A DNA stretch of 64,000 nt from Planctomycetota bacterium (GCA_029936315.1 JAPYTD010000014.1:1-64000), one strand, 5' to 3'. Shown: positions 18,188 to 28,236, counted from the first letter of the stretch. The notes: generated by a model not told the origin, from the letters alone. Made by a program: numbers and translations.

Positions 18188-19906
18188 TCAGTTCAGCACA
18201 ATGTCACGGGTAGTTCCCGCTCGCAGTTGGAACGGCTCACTGCTCCGGTCCGCCAGCCAGACTGTGCCCTTTGCGCTAACGGGTGGCCTGAGAAATACCG
18301 GCACTTCGATGCGGCCGTCGCCATCGCTGCGCACCAATCGCAAGAAGTGCCCCAGCATCGTGCTCGACTGCCGCGCCCATTGGGTATCTAGATCCTTGCC
18401 GTCCACCCCCGGAAGGACGGTGCTGTGCGCCTTGATGCGCGCACCAACGACCGGCTTGCCGTCTTGGTCAACCACCCGAATCGCCATCGTCTCAACAGGT
18501 TCTAGGCACAGCTTGACGGGTCCCACCGTGTCCTTGTCGATCATCGCCAACGCATGACTTTGCCCGGCAACGGCGTAGACGAAGAAGGACCCCACGCCGA
18601 GATACAAATACGCATGGCCCGACAAGTCCGTGGCCAATGTTGCTTCACAGCTCACGGGGACACCCCTTCTTGGACGACCGACCAACAAGGTCGACGGTGC
18701 CGGGCTACCATCGACACTGGTAACGGCAATGACGACGCGAGGCATCGCGTCGAGATCGACAACAACCGGCGAAGTCGGCGCTATGATATTCGCAGTCAGA
18801 ACCGCAGTCGGCCACTTCGCTGCCATCCGCACACACGGCTTGAGGTTGCTACGCAGGCCATGCACCACCCAGTTGTTCTTGTACTTTCGGGTAGTGACTA
18901 GCGCGCGCGGAACATGCCTGAACGAACCGACCCCCGCTACGTACGCGTCGTCGGCGCCGTCTCCCCGCACAGTAACCTGCAGTAGTTCATCCTTGTCGAG
19001 GAGAACTTCGCTTGTTGCAGCCGCTCCCAAGACCCCTGCGCCTTGCTGGAAGCCCTCTGCGTCGACACAAACCAACAGCGTTTGCTGGTAGTCGCCAAAC
19101 CGTCGCTTGACGACATGCTGTTCGGGTGCATGGAAACGGACCTCGCCTGCTTCATTGGTCTTGCCTACTGCACGAAGGTGTGGCAACGGTATCGTCGTGG
19201 GGCTGACAAGAAGGCGCGACCGGCCGAGCGTGCTTATGCCATAGGACACAGTCGCATTGGCCACCGCCTTGCGATCCATGCCTCGAACTGTGACGGTCCT
19301 CGATGTAGGTTTCGGCAGCGCCCGTACGTCAGTGGATCCTGGCAACAAGGTCGCGCACACCATCACTTCGCCATTTGCATCCGTAACCGCTATGGTGCCA
19401 AGACACCAAGGCGTCGCCGGGACGGCGACGCGATTGCCATCATCGGGCATGACGGAGTCGACGCCAACGCATTCACCCAGGTCAGGATACCAGCGCACTC
19501 CAGTCGCCCCGACCTCACGCCATGCTACGAGCCCAGGCACTTCGACGACGCGCGGCCCATGCTTGTCAAGCGCCTGCATCTCAACGACACGACCAGCCGC
19601 TACATAGTTATGCGATGCAGTCACCCAATGCTCGCCAGCCTGCGTAGCACTACTGACGGCCCATGCGACATACACGCGCCCGACGGCCAGGTTGCATTGT
19701 GCCCGCCCTCGCGCGTCGGTCCGTGCAACGACGACATCTTCCGACCACGGGGCAATCGGAGTCGGTGGCGAACTGCAGGTCACTTCGGCGTTGGCCAATG
19801 GCTTTCCGTCAGGCCCCGTCACGGTCGCAAACAACGGGCTTCGCTGCTGTGCCGTGCCGAGACCAGCCAGCAATAGAACCCCTAGCAGGATGTGTCGATG
19901 CCCCAT
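18188..19906 (-). CDS. Secreted protein with carboxypeptidase-regulatory-like / Ig-like modules
   Basis: Signal peptide MGHRHILLGVLLLAGLGTAQQ; VTGPDGKPLANAEVTC and VDQDGKPVVGARIKA motifs. Confidence 0.65.
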   Translation of the reverse strand: MGHRHILLGVLLLAGLGTAQQRSPLFATVTGPDGKPLANAEVTCSSPPTPIAPWSEDVVVARTDARGRAQCNLAVGRVYVAWAVSSATQAGEHWVTASHNYVAAGRVVEMQALDKHGPRVVEVPGLVAWREVGATGVRWYPDLGECVGVDSVMPDDGNRVAVPATPWCLGTIAVTDANGEVMVCATLLPGSTDVRALPKPTSRTVTVRGMDRKAVANATVSYGISTLGRSRLLVSPTTIPLPHLRAVGKTNEAGEVRFHAPEQHVVKRRFGDYQQTLLVCVDAEGFQQGAGVLGAAATSEVLLDKDELLQVTVRGDGADDAYVAGVGSFRHVPRALVTTRKYKNNWVVHGLRSNLKPCVRMAAKWPTAVLTANIIAPTSPVVVDLDAMPRVVIAVTSVDGSPAPSTLLVGRPRRGVPVSCEATLATDLSGHAYLYLGVGSFFVYAVAGQSHALAMIDKDTVGPVKLCLEPVETMAIRVVDQDGKPVVGARIKAHSTVLPGVDGKDLDTQWARQSSTMLGHFLRLVRSDGDGRIEVPVFLRPPVSAKGTVWLADRSSEPFQLRAGTTRDIVLN

Positions 19907-20046
19907 GCTCAGATGCTAGCAGCCGATAAGCGAGCCACAGTAGGGCGATCATCAGGACAAGCCGGGCAGTGCCTGGCAGGAGCGGGGCGACGGGGTAACC
20001 GCCCAACACGAGCAACCTCGTGTCCGCGCATCGTCCGACCGCATCC

Positions 20047-20110
20047 GCCAACCCCCCGAGTGCAGGTTTTCGCCCTGCAACCACCCCTTCTCGCTGTGCC
20101 AGTGCCTGGC
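20047..20110. repeat. Dispersed repeat family, partial copy D (hairpin module)
   Basis: TGCAGGTTTTCGCCCTGCAACCACCCCTTCTCGCTGTGCCAG. Confidence 0.7.
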
Positions 20111-20154
20111 GCCTGCGACTAGGGCTGCCTTGACGATCGCTTCGAGAACCAGCT

Positions 20155-21312
20155 TTGGAGGATCGAAGCCTAGCGCCGATGATGTGCTCGATGACCGCCC
20201 GACCTCGGCAAAGATGGATCGCGACGCTTCTGTGGACCGTTTCGATCACTTTGGCCGTTGTCGCCATCCAGTGGTCACCGACTCAAGGCCCCACGCGATT
20301 CGACGCGGTCGTGGTGGCTGCAAAAACTCGCGCCAAGACGCAAGCCGGCAACCGAGCCGCGGCCTGGGGCGAGACTCGCGAGGGATCCGCGTTTGCGTGC
20401 TACCTGGCCGCCACGGCTGCATTGCCGGAGGATCTCTACGCAATAGGTTTGACGCGCGAGCAACTGACGGACATGAGCTGGGCGCTGAGAGACGGCAGAA
20501 TCTGCAAACTCCGATTGTCATGGCAAACCGCGCTACAACTCGTGGGCGACGGTGCACACAGCCTCGATGCGATGCCACATTCGCAAAGGGCCATCCGATG
20601 GACCGATCTATCGTCAGTCCTCCGATACGAGGTCGCATTGCGACTGCACGAACAGCGATGGGACGAAGCGGTTGAGCTGTGGATCGACTCCTGCACTTTT
20701 CAACTCGATCACGGACGTTGGATCGACTTCGACGCCTGGCCCGACGACCACCTCCGCGGACTCGATCGCGGAGCCTACCAGAAGCTCGCCACTGGACTGA
20801 GCAGGCTGGATATTCGGCTTCGACTCCCAACTGACTTCAGAGGGTTGCTCGCTGTGAACGCACTCGAAATGCTCGAAGGTCGCCTACCGACCGAGTGGGA
20901 TTGGGGCCAAATAGTCGAAGCGTGGGAGTGGGGGTTCGACCCGGCGGCAAGGCACCTGGCAGATTTCGACGAGTTACTTGAGCAAGCCGCTGCTCTTGAG
21001 CCAACCGCAGCAACCGGCTTGGCACGCGAGGCTCAGTGGCGATCATTTTCCCGCGCGACCTCTTTCTGCGCTGGCGGCTACGCGGGCATTGTTGGGCGAC
21101 TGGCGAGGAGGAAGGAGAAGACCACGCGACAGACCCTGACTGGGGTGCGGCTTATTCAGTTAGCACTCGCGTTCCATCAGAGGGTGACACTCCCAAATCT
21201 GATCGACCCATTTACTGGCGACCCCATCCGAATCATGCTCGATGGAGACTCAGCGAGTTTCTGCGGCACAGAAGGTAATCCGCCGCTAATGCGGAGCGCG
21301 GAACGCCAGTAG
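20155..21312 (+). CDS. Hypothetical membrane-anchored protein
   Basis: 385-aa ORF with N-terminal TM RWIATLLWTVSITLAVVAIQW; start uncertain. Confidence 0.5.
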   Translation: MEDRSLAPMMCSMTARPRQRWIATLLWTVSITLAVVAIQWSPTQGPTRFDAVVVAAKTRAKTQAGNRAAAWGETREGSAFACYLAATAALPEDLYAIGLTREQLTDMSWALRDGRICKLRLSWQTALQLVGDGAHSLDAMPHSQRAIRWTDLSSVLRYEVALRLHEQRWDEAVELWIDSCTFQLDHGRWIDFDAWPDDHLRGLDRGAYQKLATGLSRLDIRLRLPTDFRGLLAVNALEMLEGRLPTEWDWGQIVEAWEWGFDPAARHLADFDELLEQAAALEPTAATGLAREAQWRSFSRATSFCAGGYAGIVGRLARRKEKTTRQTLTGVRLIQLALAFHQRVTLPNLIDPFTGDPIRIMLDGDSASFCGTEGNPPLMRSAERQ

Positions 21313-21491
21313 CTCCGACAGGCGGCAACGGCTGCTAGAGCGCAAGCGCGGACTCAACGAGAACTAGCCAGCGCACTGTCACTGCGCGGCACCTCGCAGT
21401 TCGGACGGCTTAGGCTCCAAACTGGCCCACACACGCCAACGTCGGCGGCCACGTTGCCCGCCAAATCGCCACACCCGAGTACACCAGACCG

Positions 21492-21550
21492 CCAACACCC
21501 CGATTGCAGGTTTACCCCCTGTAACCACCCCGAATCGCTGTGCCAGGCCG
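21492..21550. repeat. Dispersed repeat family, partial copy E (hairpin module)
   Basis: TTGCAGGTTTACCCCCTGTAACCACCCCGAATCGCTGTGCCAG. Confidence 0.7.
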
Positions 21551-21806
21551 CATGGGCGTGGATGAACACAAGAGACTCCCTCCGTTGTTGCGATTCGGCT
21601 GCACTCCCAACGACAAACGCCACGGACCCGGTGCCCGCCGAGCCCACCGACATCCATGGCGACGTCAATCGGATTGGCCAGAAACGGGGGTGGCAACGTA
21701 GGCGACGACGTTGCGCAGTAACGCTTGCCCGTGCAACGATCTGGCTCGCGACACGGCGTTCGGCGCAATCCAGCGAGACGTGCTGCAAGTGACTGCGCAC
21801 CTGGCG

Positions 21807-22721
21807 CTACTTACTCGATTCCAGCTTCGGGGTTGGTAGCTTTATCTTGACCACCTCAGCGAAGCGAAGCCAAACCACGACCACCGCTTCGTTCTTTGGC
21901 GCATCCTTCATAACCCGCGCGCGCACGAGCACGCCAGAACCTGCAACGAGAGGCATCGTGCACGAAAGCAACGGGTTGGTTGGCAGAAGGGTGAGGTCTT
22001 TAGGCAGCTCGGCGGCGAGTTGCACGGCAAAGATGGCTTGGTCGTCCTCCAGCAATGCGGCCTCACCCCGCAGCCGCACCGGCTGAGCAGTTGGCGTGCC
22101 AACCGGCTTCTTGTCGTCTGACTTGTCGCTCCCCGACGTTCGGCCAGCCGAGGCGCGCTCGATGCGAAACGGCACAAGCGGAACAGCCAGGACCTCGGGG
22201 AGGTTGTGCAGAGTGCCCTTCGCAGCGACGGCTGCCTTGATCACCTTGCCCGCGCGCACTTGATTGGCTGGCAGCGCGCGGCCGACGAGCAATCCGTGGT
22301 CGTTGGCGACCGCCTTGGACATGCGCACCAGGGTGCACTGCAAACGAAGTTGGCGTGCTGCCGGTTTGCGGAGTTGCTCCACCATCGAATCCATCAAATC
22401 AAGGTGTTCCCTATCGCCGGATACCAACATGGAGTCCGTCGGTTCGTGGTGCTTGAACACGGCCTTGCGGCGACGGCCCCGCTGATTGGGCAACGGATTG
22501 ACAAGGCGCTGCTGCCGAAGCAATTCCCGGCTGTGCGCAGTTACCAGGCGTGCCAGCCGAGCGATCGGGCCGACATTCCCTGCCACATCGGTGCCCGCCT
22601 GATCCATGGCATCCGCGATGTCTCGCAGTTTGATCACGGCAGTCCTCTGCGCGCTAGCCCCAGCACTCAGGTACAGACTGGCTAGCAGCAACAGACACCT
22701 CATTGGCTTCACGTTTTGCAT
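21807..22721 (-). CDS. Hypothetical secreted protein
   Basis: 304-aa ORF with signal peptide MRCLLLLASLYLSAGASAQ. Confidence 0.55.
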   Translation of the reverse strand: MQNVKPMRCLLLLASLYLSAGASAQRTAVIKLRDIADAMDQAGTDVAGNVGPIARLARLVTAHSRELLRQQRLVNPLPNQRGRRRKAVFKHHEPTDSMLVSGDREHLDLMDSMVEQLRKPAARQLRLQCTLVRMSKAVANDHGLLVGRALPANQVRAGKVIKAAVAAKGTLHNLPEVLAVPLVPFRIERASAGRTSGSDKSDDKKPVGTPTAQPVRLRGEAALLEDDQAIFAVQLAAELPKDLTLLPTNPLLSCTMPLVAGSGVLVRARVMKDAPKNEAVVVVWLRFAEVVKIKLPTPKLESSK

Positions 22722-22939
22722 GACGAACTGACCCTCGATGGACGTCGCGAGTTCGACTTGGCGTCGAGCTTACTATTCCCTATCGCCAGAACTATCGCGC
22801 TCATGACGGCTCCTAGAATCACGGGCTCGCATCAGGACGACAAGTCGAATGAACCACGTGAAACTGGCGGCAGAGGGCACCGCTCTAAGAGCTGAGCCAC
22901 CACCGGCCACGCCAGACGCGCCAACACCGCCCGCCTCAG

Positions 22940-23136
22940 CGCGGCCAGAATCATGACCGGCGATGAGTCGGACCTGCAGTTTTCGCCCTGCAACCACGCC
23001 GAATCGCTGTGCCAGGTTGTGCCACCTAGTGCCAGGCTGTGCCACGTTGTGCCCGAACCCATTGCACACTCCATTGCACACTCGCACCCCCCAACTCTCA
23101 AAACCGCCCCTAGACCCCTAGAAACGCCTCTAAAGG
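22940..23136. repeat. Dispersed intergenic repeat family, copy C, abutting the tRNA 3' end
   Basis: GTGCC starts at 23009, 23019, 23029, 23039, 23049; two ATTGCACACT; same tail as copy B ending CTCTAAAGG. Confidence 0.85.
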
Positions 23137-23139
23137 GAA

Positions 23140-23213
23140 TAGGCCCTGCAGGACTCGAACCTGCAACCGAGTGTGTATGAGACACCAGCTCTAACCAATT
23201 GAGCTAAAGGCCC
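23140..23213 (-). tRNA. tRNA with CAT anticodon, probably tRNA-Ile2 (lysidine type)
   Basis: GGGCCTT TA GCTC AATTGGTTA GAGC T GGTGT CTCATAC ACACT CGGTT GCAGG TTCGAGT CCTGC AGGGCCT A; overall pattern resembles bacterial Ile2(CAU) tRNAs. No encoded CCA. Confidence 0.85.
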
Positions 23214-23234
23214 GGGTGGGTCGATCGGTATACC

Positions 23235-24251
23235 ATGCCAGCGGCGGAAAGTATGACCAAGCTCGACCATCGGATTCTTGTTCCTCGACTGCGGGCACTT
23301 CAGGTTGAGATTCGCACGGCCTTGCGCGGGCATATGCAGACGCAGGCGGTCGAGGCCCTGGCGCGGGCGGTGCGGGACGATGAGGGGGATACGATCTTTG
23401 GGATCGATGTCGAAGTGGAGGAGATGCTGCTTCGCTACTGCGAACGGTGGGGGGAGGAACAGCACTTCACCTTGGTTGGCGAAGGGTTACCGACGGCTGG
23501 CGTGGAATTTGGGCGGGCGGGGCTCGGGGGGCCGCCGTTTCGGTTGCTGGTGGATCCGATCGATGGCACGCGCGGGCTGATGTTCGATAAGCGCAGTGGC
23601 TGGTGCTTGATGGGGTGTGCGCCGGATCGTGGTGACGATACCAAGCTGCAGGATGTTGAGGTGGCGGTGATGACGGAGCTGCCTACGACTCGGCAGAACA
23701 TCAGTGATGTGGTCTGGGCGGTGGCGGGACAACCGGCACAGGCAGAACGGCACGACGTGGTTCGCGATACGCAGACGCCGTTGCCGATCGTTCCGAGCAC
23801 GGCGAAGGACTTGAAGCATGGCTTTGCTTCGGTGGCGAACTTCTTTCCCGGTGGCAAGACGCTGATTGCCGAACTCGATGAAGCGATCCTGAATCGGGCG
23901 ATGGGCGGTTGGAATCCGGAGAAGGCTGAGGTCTATAGCGATCAATACATCAGCACGGGCGGGCAACTTGCTGAGGTGATGCTGGGGCGCGATCGCTTTG
24001 TGCTCGATGTGCGGCCGATCGTCTACCAGAAGATGGGGGTCAAGTCGGCGTTGGCTTGTCGACCGTACGACCTGTCGACGTGGCTGGTTGGACAACAAGC
24101 TGGTTGCGTGGTCTGCGATCCGTTTGGACAACCGCTTGATGCGCCGCTCGATGTCACCACGAACATGTCGTTCGCTTTCTATGCGAACCAAGAACTTGCG
24201 GATCTGCTGATCCCGATCGTGCGGGAAGAAGTAACGCGGATTCTCTGCTAG
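23235..24251 (+). CDS. Inositol monophosphatase-family protein
   Basis: LLVDPIDGTRGLM metal-binding motif and upstream FGIDVEVEEMLLRY. Confidence 0.75.
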   Translation: MPAAESMTKLDHRILVPRLRALQVEIRTALRGHMQTQAVEALARAVRDDEGDTIFGIDVEVEEMLLRYCERWGEEQHFTLVGEGLPTAGVEFGRAGLGGPPFRLLVDPIDGTRGLMFDKRSGWCLMGCAPDRGDDTKLQDVEVAVMTELPTTRQNISDVVWAVAGQPAQAERHDVVRDTQTPLPIVPSTAKDLKHGFASVANFFPGGKTLIAELDEAILNRAMGGWNPEKAEVYSDQYISTGGQLAEVMLGRDRFVLDVRPIVYQKMGVKSALACRPYDLSTWLVGQQAGCVVCDPFGQPLDAPLDVTTNMSFAFYANQELADLLIPIVREEVTRILC

Positions 24252-24868
24252 GACTGTTGCCAGCCGGGGACCTGCACGATGCGGTCTTCTTCGGCGATCC
24301 ACGCAGTGAGCTCGCCGCCGTAGACACAACCGGTGTCGAGGCCGATGCAGTTGGGGCGTTGCACCAAGCGACGACGGGCCCAGTGGCCGAAGACGACACG
24401 CTTTGCACCCTTATAGAACTCGTCCCAGGGCTGAAACGGCGGGCCCGGTGGCGGCCAATCCGACTTGGGTTGCTTGCCGGTCGCATCGCAGTAGCGAACG
24501 TTGACGGCGTAGTGGATCTCTTCTTCGGTCAGGTTGCCCAGCTTGGCCTCGTCCCAGGTCGGATGCAGGCCCGCGTGCACGGCAATCAAGTCGTCGAAGA
24601 CTCGCACGATGGGCTGGGCGCGCAACCACGACTCGTGACGTTTGGAGGCGCGGCCCTTGGCAAGCCAACTCAGGTCGTGGTTGCCGAGAACGGGCTCGGC
24701 GTTGAGCTTGATGGCGAGATCGAGAACGCCTTCGGAGTCGGGGCCCTTGTTGACCAAATCCCCAACCGGGATCAAGCGATCCGTACCGGCAACGAAGCCG
24801 ACGGCCGACAACAGCTGTTCGAGCTGTTCGCGGCATCCCTGAATGTCACCAACGAAGATTCTGCGCAT
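24248..24868 (-). CDS. apaH: Bis(5'-nucleosyl)-tetraphosphatase ApaH-like metallophosphatase
   Basis: VGDIQGC, PVGDLVNKGPDS, LGNHD and VFGHWA motifs. Confidence 0.75.
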   Translation of the reverse strand: MRRIFVGDIQGCREQLEQLLSAVGFVAGTDRLIPVGDLVNKGPDSEGVLDLAIKLNAEPVLGNHDLSWLAKGRASKRHESWLRAQPIVRVFDDLIAVHAGLHPTWDEAKLGNLTEEEIHYAVNVRYCDATGKQPKSDWPPPGPPFQPWDEFYKGAKRVVFGHWARRRLVQRPNCIGLDTGCVYGGELTAWIAEEDRIVQVPGWQQS

Positions 24869-24925
24869 GTCGCGAGAAAGAGGGCGTGTGCTTCGCGCAG
24901 GTTAAGCCAATAGCATCGCCATGGC

Positions 24926-26485
24926 ATGTCTCGTCTTGTCCGTGCCGCCGCTTCGATCTCAGCCATCACGCTGGTATCGCGGATACTCGGATTGATTCGC
25001 GACCGGTTGATGGCGCAGACACTCGGCGCCGGCTGGGTGCAAGGAACGTTCTTGCTGGCATGGACACTGCCGAACCTGATGCGGCGGCTGCTGGGTGAAG
25101 GTGCCTTGTCCGCTTCGCTGGTGCCATCGTATGCCAGGCTGCGCAAATCGGATCCAGAAGCGGCAAAGCAGCTTCTGCAGGATGTCACGGGCACGGTCAT
25201 CACGATCCTGACACCGATCTGCTTGTTCGTCGCAACGGCCAGTCTGGTCGTGCCGGCGGAGTGGTTGCCGGCGCCTGACGAAGGCGGTGTCGAGGCGATG
25301 CGGTTGCTGCTCGCGCTCAACGCGGTGCTGTTCGTCTACGCGCTGCCGATCTGCCTGACGGCAGTCGCGGCCGGCGCCCTCAATACGCTCGGCATGTTTG
25401 CGTTGCCGGCGACGGTCCCGATCGCGCTCAACCTGGTCTGGATCTCGGCGCTCGTTTTGGCCAAACCGCTCGGCTTTGAAGTCGACTCCGAAGTCGCGAC
25501 GTTTGCCGCGTGGAGCCTGATGGTTGGCGGGTTCTTGCAGTTGCTGATTGTGCTGACGCCACTCGTGCGCAAGAAGGCTCTCGGTAGGCCGAAGCTCGGT
25601 CTGCCCAAACGCGGCACCGCGGCGTTCGCAGTGTTCGTCGCGATGGGGCCAACGGTGCTCGGCATGTCGCTCAATCAGATCAGCAGCCTGATCGACCATC
25701 TGCTCGCCTACTACATGATCGCGCCTGGCGCGGTTACCTACGTTTATCTTGCCAATCGCCTGCTGCTGTTTCCGCACGCCTTGACGGCGATGGCGGTCGC
25801 GGTCGCAGTGTTTCCAAAGCTCGCCAGCGAAGCGGAAGACGAAGGTCGCACCAAGATGCGGCAGACGCTCGACAAGTCGGCGGCGGCAACGATATTGGTG
25901 ACGGTGCCGGCGGCAGCGGGAATGATCCTGTTGTCCAACGAAGTCGTGCACGTGTTGTTTGTCGGCGGCAAGTTTGGCGGCGACGACATCGCGGCTACGG
26001 TGCTGACGGCGGCATGCCTCGTCGCAGGATTGCCGTTCGTCGGACTCGCGCAACTGTATGCGCGCGCGTTCTATGCAGTTGGTGACACTTCGACGCCGGC
26101 GCGAACGGCGGGGATCTTGGTCGTGTTCAATATCGTCATCAGTGTCGTGCTGTTGACGACGACTGGCATGGGTACGGCGGCACTGACTCTGTCGAGCAGC
26201 ATCACGTCAGTGGGTAACGCAGTGATCCTATCGCGCAAGTTCCGCAGACATGCGGCGCCGGCAAACAATCTTGGCATGGTGTGGGTGCGATCTCTGATTG
26301 CAACGGGTGCGATGTGTGCGGTGGTTCCGTTTGTTCGGATCGCCGCCGATGACGCGCCGCTATTGATACGCGCAACCGGCAACCTCCTGCTGCCGATCGG
26401 CGCGGGCATGCTCGTCTATGTGATTGCGCACCTGCTGATGCGATCTCCTGAGCTGCGCGAACTGCGGCGCGCGCCCAAGAAGTAG
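24926..26485 (+). CDS. murJ: Lipid II flippase MurJ/MviN
   Basis: ISAITLVSRILGLIRDRLMAQTLGAG and multiple TM segments; 519 aa. Confidence 0.9.
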   Translation: MSRLVRAAASISAITLVSRILGLIRDRLMAQTLGAGWVQGTFLLAWTLPNLMRRLLGEGALSASLVPSYARLRKSDPEAAKQLLQDVTGTVITILTPICLFVATASLVVPAEWLPAPDEGGVEAMRLLLALNAVLFVYALPICLTAVAAGALNTLGMFALPATVPIALNLVWISALVLAKPLGFEVDSEVATFAAWSLMVGGFLQLLIVLTPLVRKKALGRPKLGLPKRGTAAFAVFVAMGPTVLGMSLNQISSLIDHLLAYYMIAPGAVTYVYLANRLLLFPHALTAMAVAVAVFPKLASEAEDEGRTKMRQTLDKSAAATILVTVPAAAGMILLSNEVVHVLFVGGKFGGDDIAATVLTAACLVAGLPFVGLAQLYARAFYAVGDTSTPARTAGILVVFNIVISVVLLTTTGMGTAALTLSSSITSVGNAVILSRKFRRHAAPANNLGMVWVRSLIATGAMCAVVPFVRIAADDAPLLIRATGNLLLPIGAGMLVYVIAHLLMRSPELRELRRAPKK

Positions 26486-26487
26486 CG

Positions 26488-26997
26488 CTACTCGACGCGC
26501 TCGAACTCAAGCCAGGTCTGCTCGCCCTGGATCACGCGCACGCCGCCGCGAACGATCTGAATGCGGCGCACGTCCTGCTTGCCTTCAGCCGTCATCGTGA
26601 TGACTCCGCTCTCGCTGGAAAAGTAGTCCAGCTTGCTCGTCATGCGCACGCCATCGTCAGTCATGCGCCATTCGCGAACGGCCGCGTGCACCAACGGATG
26701 CTCATCACTCGTTCCTGGTGATGCCAGGCTCAAGAACATGTGGCGACTGGTGATGACCAGGTAGCCGCGACTCGATCGGTTGCCCGCCAAACCTTGCACG
26801 ACTCGCGATCGCAGCTTGTAGACGCCTTCGAGAGGGTGGCGTTTGGGCTTACCGATAACCTTGCCCAGGGTCGTGGCCGGCTTGGCCGCCGGCTGTTGCG
26901 TTGCAGGTTTCTGGATCGTCGGCTTTGGGTCTTGCCATTGCAGCAACACAGCAGAAACCAACACCAACAGCGAAGTCATCTTGCGCATGGATTGCAC
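26488..26997 (-). CDS. Hypothetical secreted protein
   Basis: 169-aa ORF with signal-peptide-like N-terminus. Confidence 0.5.
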   Translation of the reverse strand: MQSMRKMTSLLVLVSAVLLQWQDPKPTIQKPATQQPAAKPATTLGKVIGKPKRHPLEGVYKLRSRVVQGLAGNRSSRGYLVITSRHMFLSLASPGTSDEHPLVHAAVREWRMTDDGVRMTSKLDYFSSESGVITMTAEGKQDVRRIQIVRGGVRVIQGEQTWLEFERVE

Positions 26998-28236
26998 CTA
27001 TCGGTCCAGGGTGATGTCGATATCGACGTGTCGGCCATTGGGATCAAGCCGAACCGTGCGCGCGCCGAGCAACGTGCGCGCCTTGCGACCTTTGCCAACT
27101 TGAATCTGTGCCATCACGGTGCAATTGCCGGGCAATGCTCGTGTGATGCGGTAGTTGCCGTGTGAATCGGCATTGATCGCCGTCTCCTCGCCAATCCACA
27201 CCAAGGCGCCCGCAACCGGTTGCCGTTGGTGATCCAGGACGCAACCACTGACGATCGCGCCTGGCCCGACCACAACCAGCGCGACGCCGTCGATGCTCGT
27301 GCGTGTTCGTGACTGGGAGCAGGTCTCCGGAAGTCCGTGCACGATGATTCGCGCTTCGAGATCGGCCGGCATGTGGTCGAACACAAACGTGCCATCAGCT
27401 TTTGGTACCGCATCGATGCCGGGCAAGCCGCGCGCGAGCAATCGCAAGGAAGTTGGATCGAGGTCGACGTTGAGCTCCAACTTGCCGCGACGAATCGGTG
27501 CGGGAGTAACAGCGATGATTGCGCGCCCGCCTTCGGCCTCTTGGCTGCCTATCAAACTCTCGTGCACGATGGCGTAGCCAGGCGCGCGTACGCGCAAACC
27601 GAGTGCGTCGAGTTCGCCATCGAAGCCCGTAACTGTAAATCGACCGTTCTCATCCGTGCGCGCCGTCGCCAGATCAATGCCATGTTCTCCGCCGCCCATG
27701 ACGATCACTTCGGCATTGGCGACGGGGCGAATGCCGGCACAACGCCAACCCATGCACCAAAACCCGATCGGTTCGCCAACGCGACCCGTCAGCGTTTGGG
27801 GCGGCCGCAGCTGGATCGTCGGGTGTTTCTCACCCAACCGAACGTAGGCGAAGCCCGCACCGACGCCTTCGCCGCGATAGCGTACGATCCCGTGACCAGG
27901 CACGAGGTTGTCGCCGATGACGACATCGCTCTGACTTTCCATGCGATGCTCACCGATCGCCGGTGGTGGCGAAGGAGAATGGAACGCGAGCTGTTCGGGA
28001 TAGAACGTCAGCTCGAGTGGTGGCACCGGCTGCGATCCGTTCGCAAACACGAGGGTGACGTGTCGGTCGGCATACGCGTCGTAGGCAACAAACGAGCCGG
28101 CCGCGACGGCCGCAACCAACATCGTGACCAGAAACGCGCGCCCTTTGGGCGCGGGCGAACGCCGCCCGGTGGTTCTGGATGACTCTGCAGAGCGAGTGGT
28201 TGCCACGCGCTCCACGATAGCGTTCGCTGGGAACAT
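26998..28236 (-). CDS. Membrane-anchored carboxypeptidase-regulatory-like domain protein
   Basis: TM RAFLVTMLVAAVAAGSFVAYD; CVLDHQRQPVAGALVWIGEETAINADSHGNYRI motif. Confidence 0.65.
   Translation of the reverse strand: MFPANAIVERVATTRSAESSRTTGRRSPAPKGRAFLVTMLVAAVAAGSFVAYDAYADRHVTLVFANGSQPVPPLELTFYPEQLAFHSPSPPPAIGEHRMESQSDVVIGDNLVPGHGIVRYRGEGVGAGFAYVRLGEKHPTIQLRPPQTLTGRVGEPIGFWCMGWRCAGIRPVANAEVIVMGGGEHGIDLATARTDENGRFTVTGFDGELDALGLRVRAPGYAIVHESLIGSQEAEGGRAIIAVTPAPIRRGKLELNVDLDPTSLRLLARGLPGIDAVPKADGTFVFDHMPADLEARIIVHGLPETCSQSRTRTSIDGVALVVVGPGAIVSGCVLDHQRQPVAGALVWIGEETAINADSHGNYRITRALPGNCTVMAQIQVGKGRKARTLLGARTVRLDPNGRHVDIDITLDR

Noticed and set aside
17969-23055. TGGCAC words on the minus strand of the repeat as sigma-54 -24 elements
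   Set aside because: No TTGC(A/T) at the required 5-bp spacing; the 10-bp tandem phasing is a better description.
22773-23185. ORFs translating the dispersed repeat (e.g. RGVSRGLGAVLRVGGCECAMECAMGSGTTWH)
   Set aside because: Conservation is at DNA level, includes iteron indels in 10/12-bp steps not preserving frame, and no coding signals.
24257-26053. ORFs 24257..24913 (+) and 24959..26053 (-)
   Set aside because: Antisense to apaH and murJ respectively; no independent protein features.
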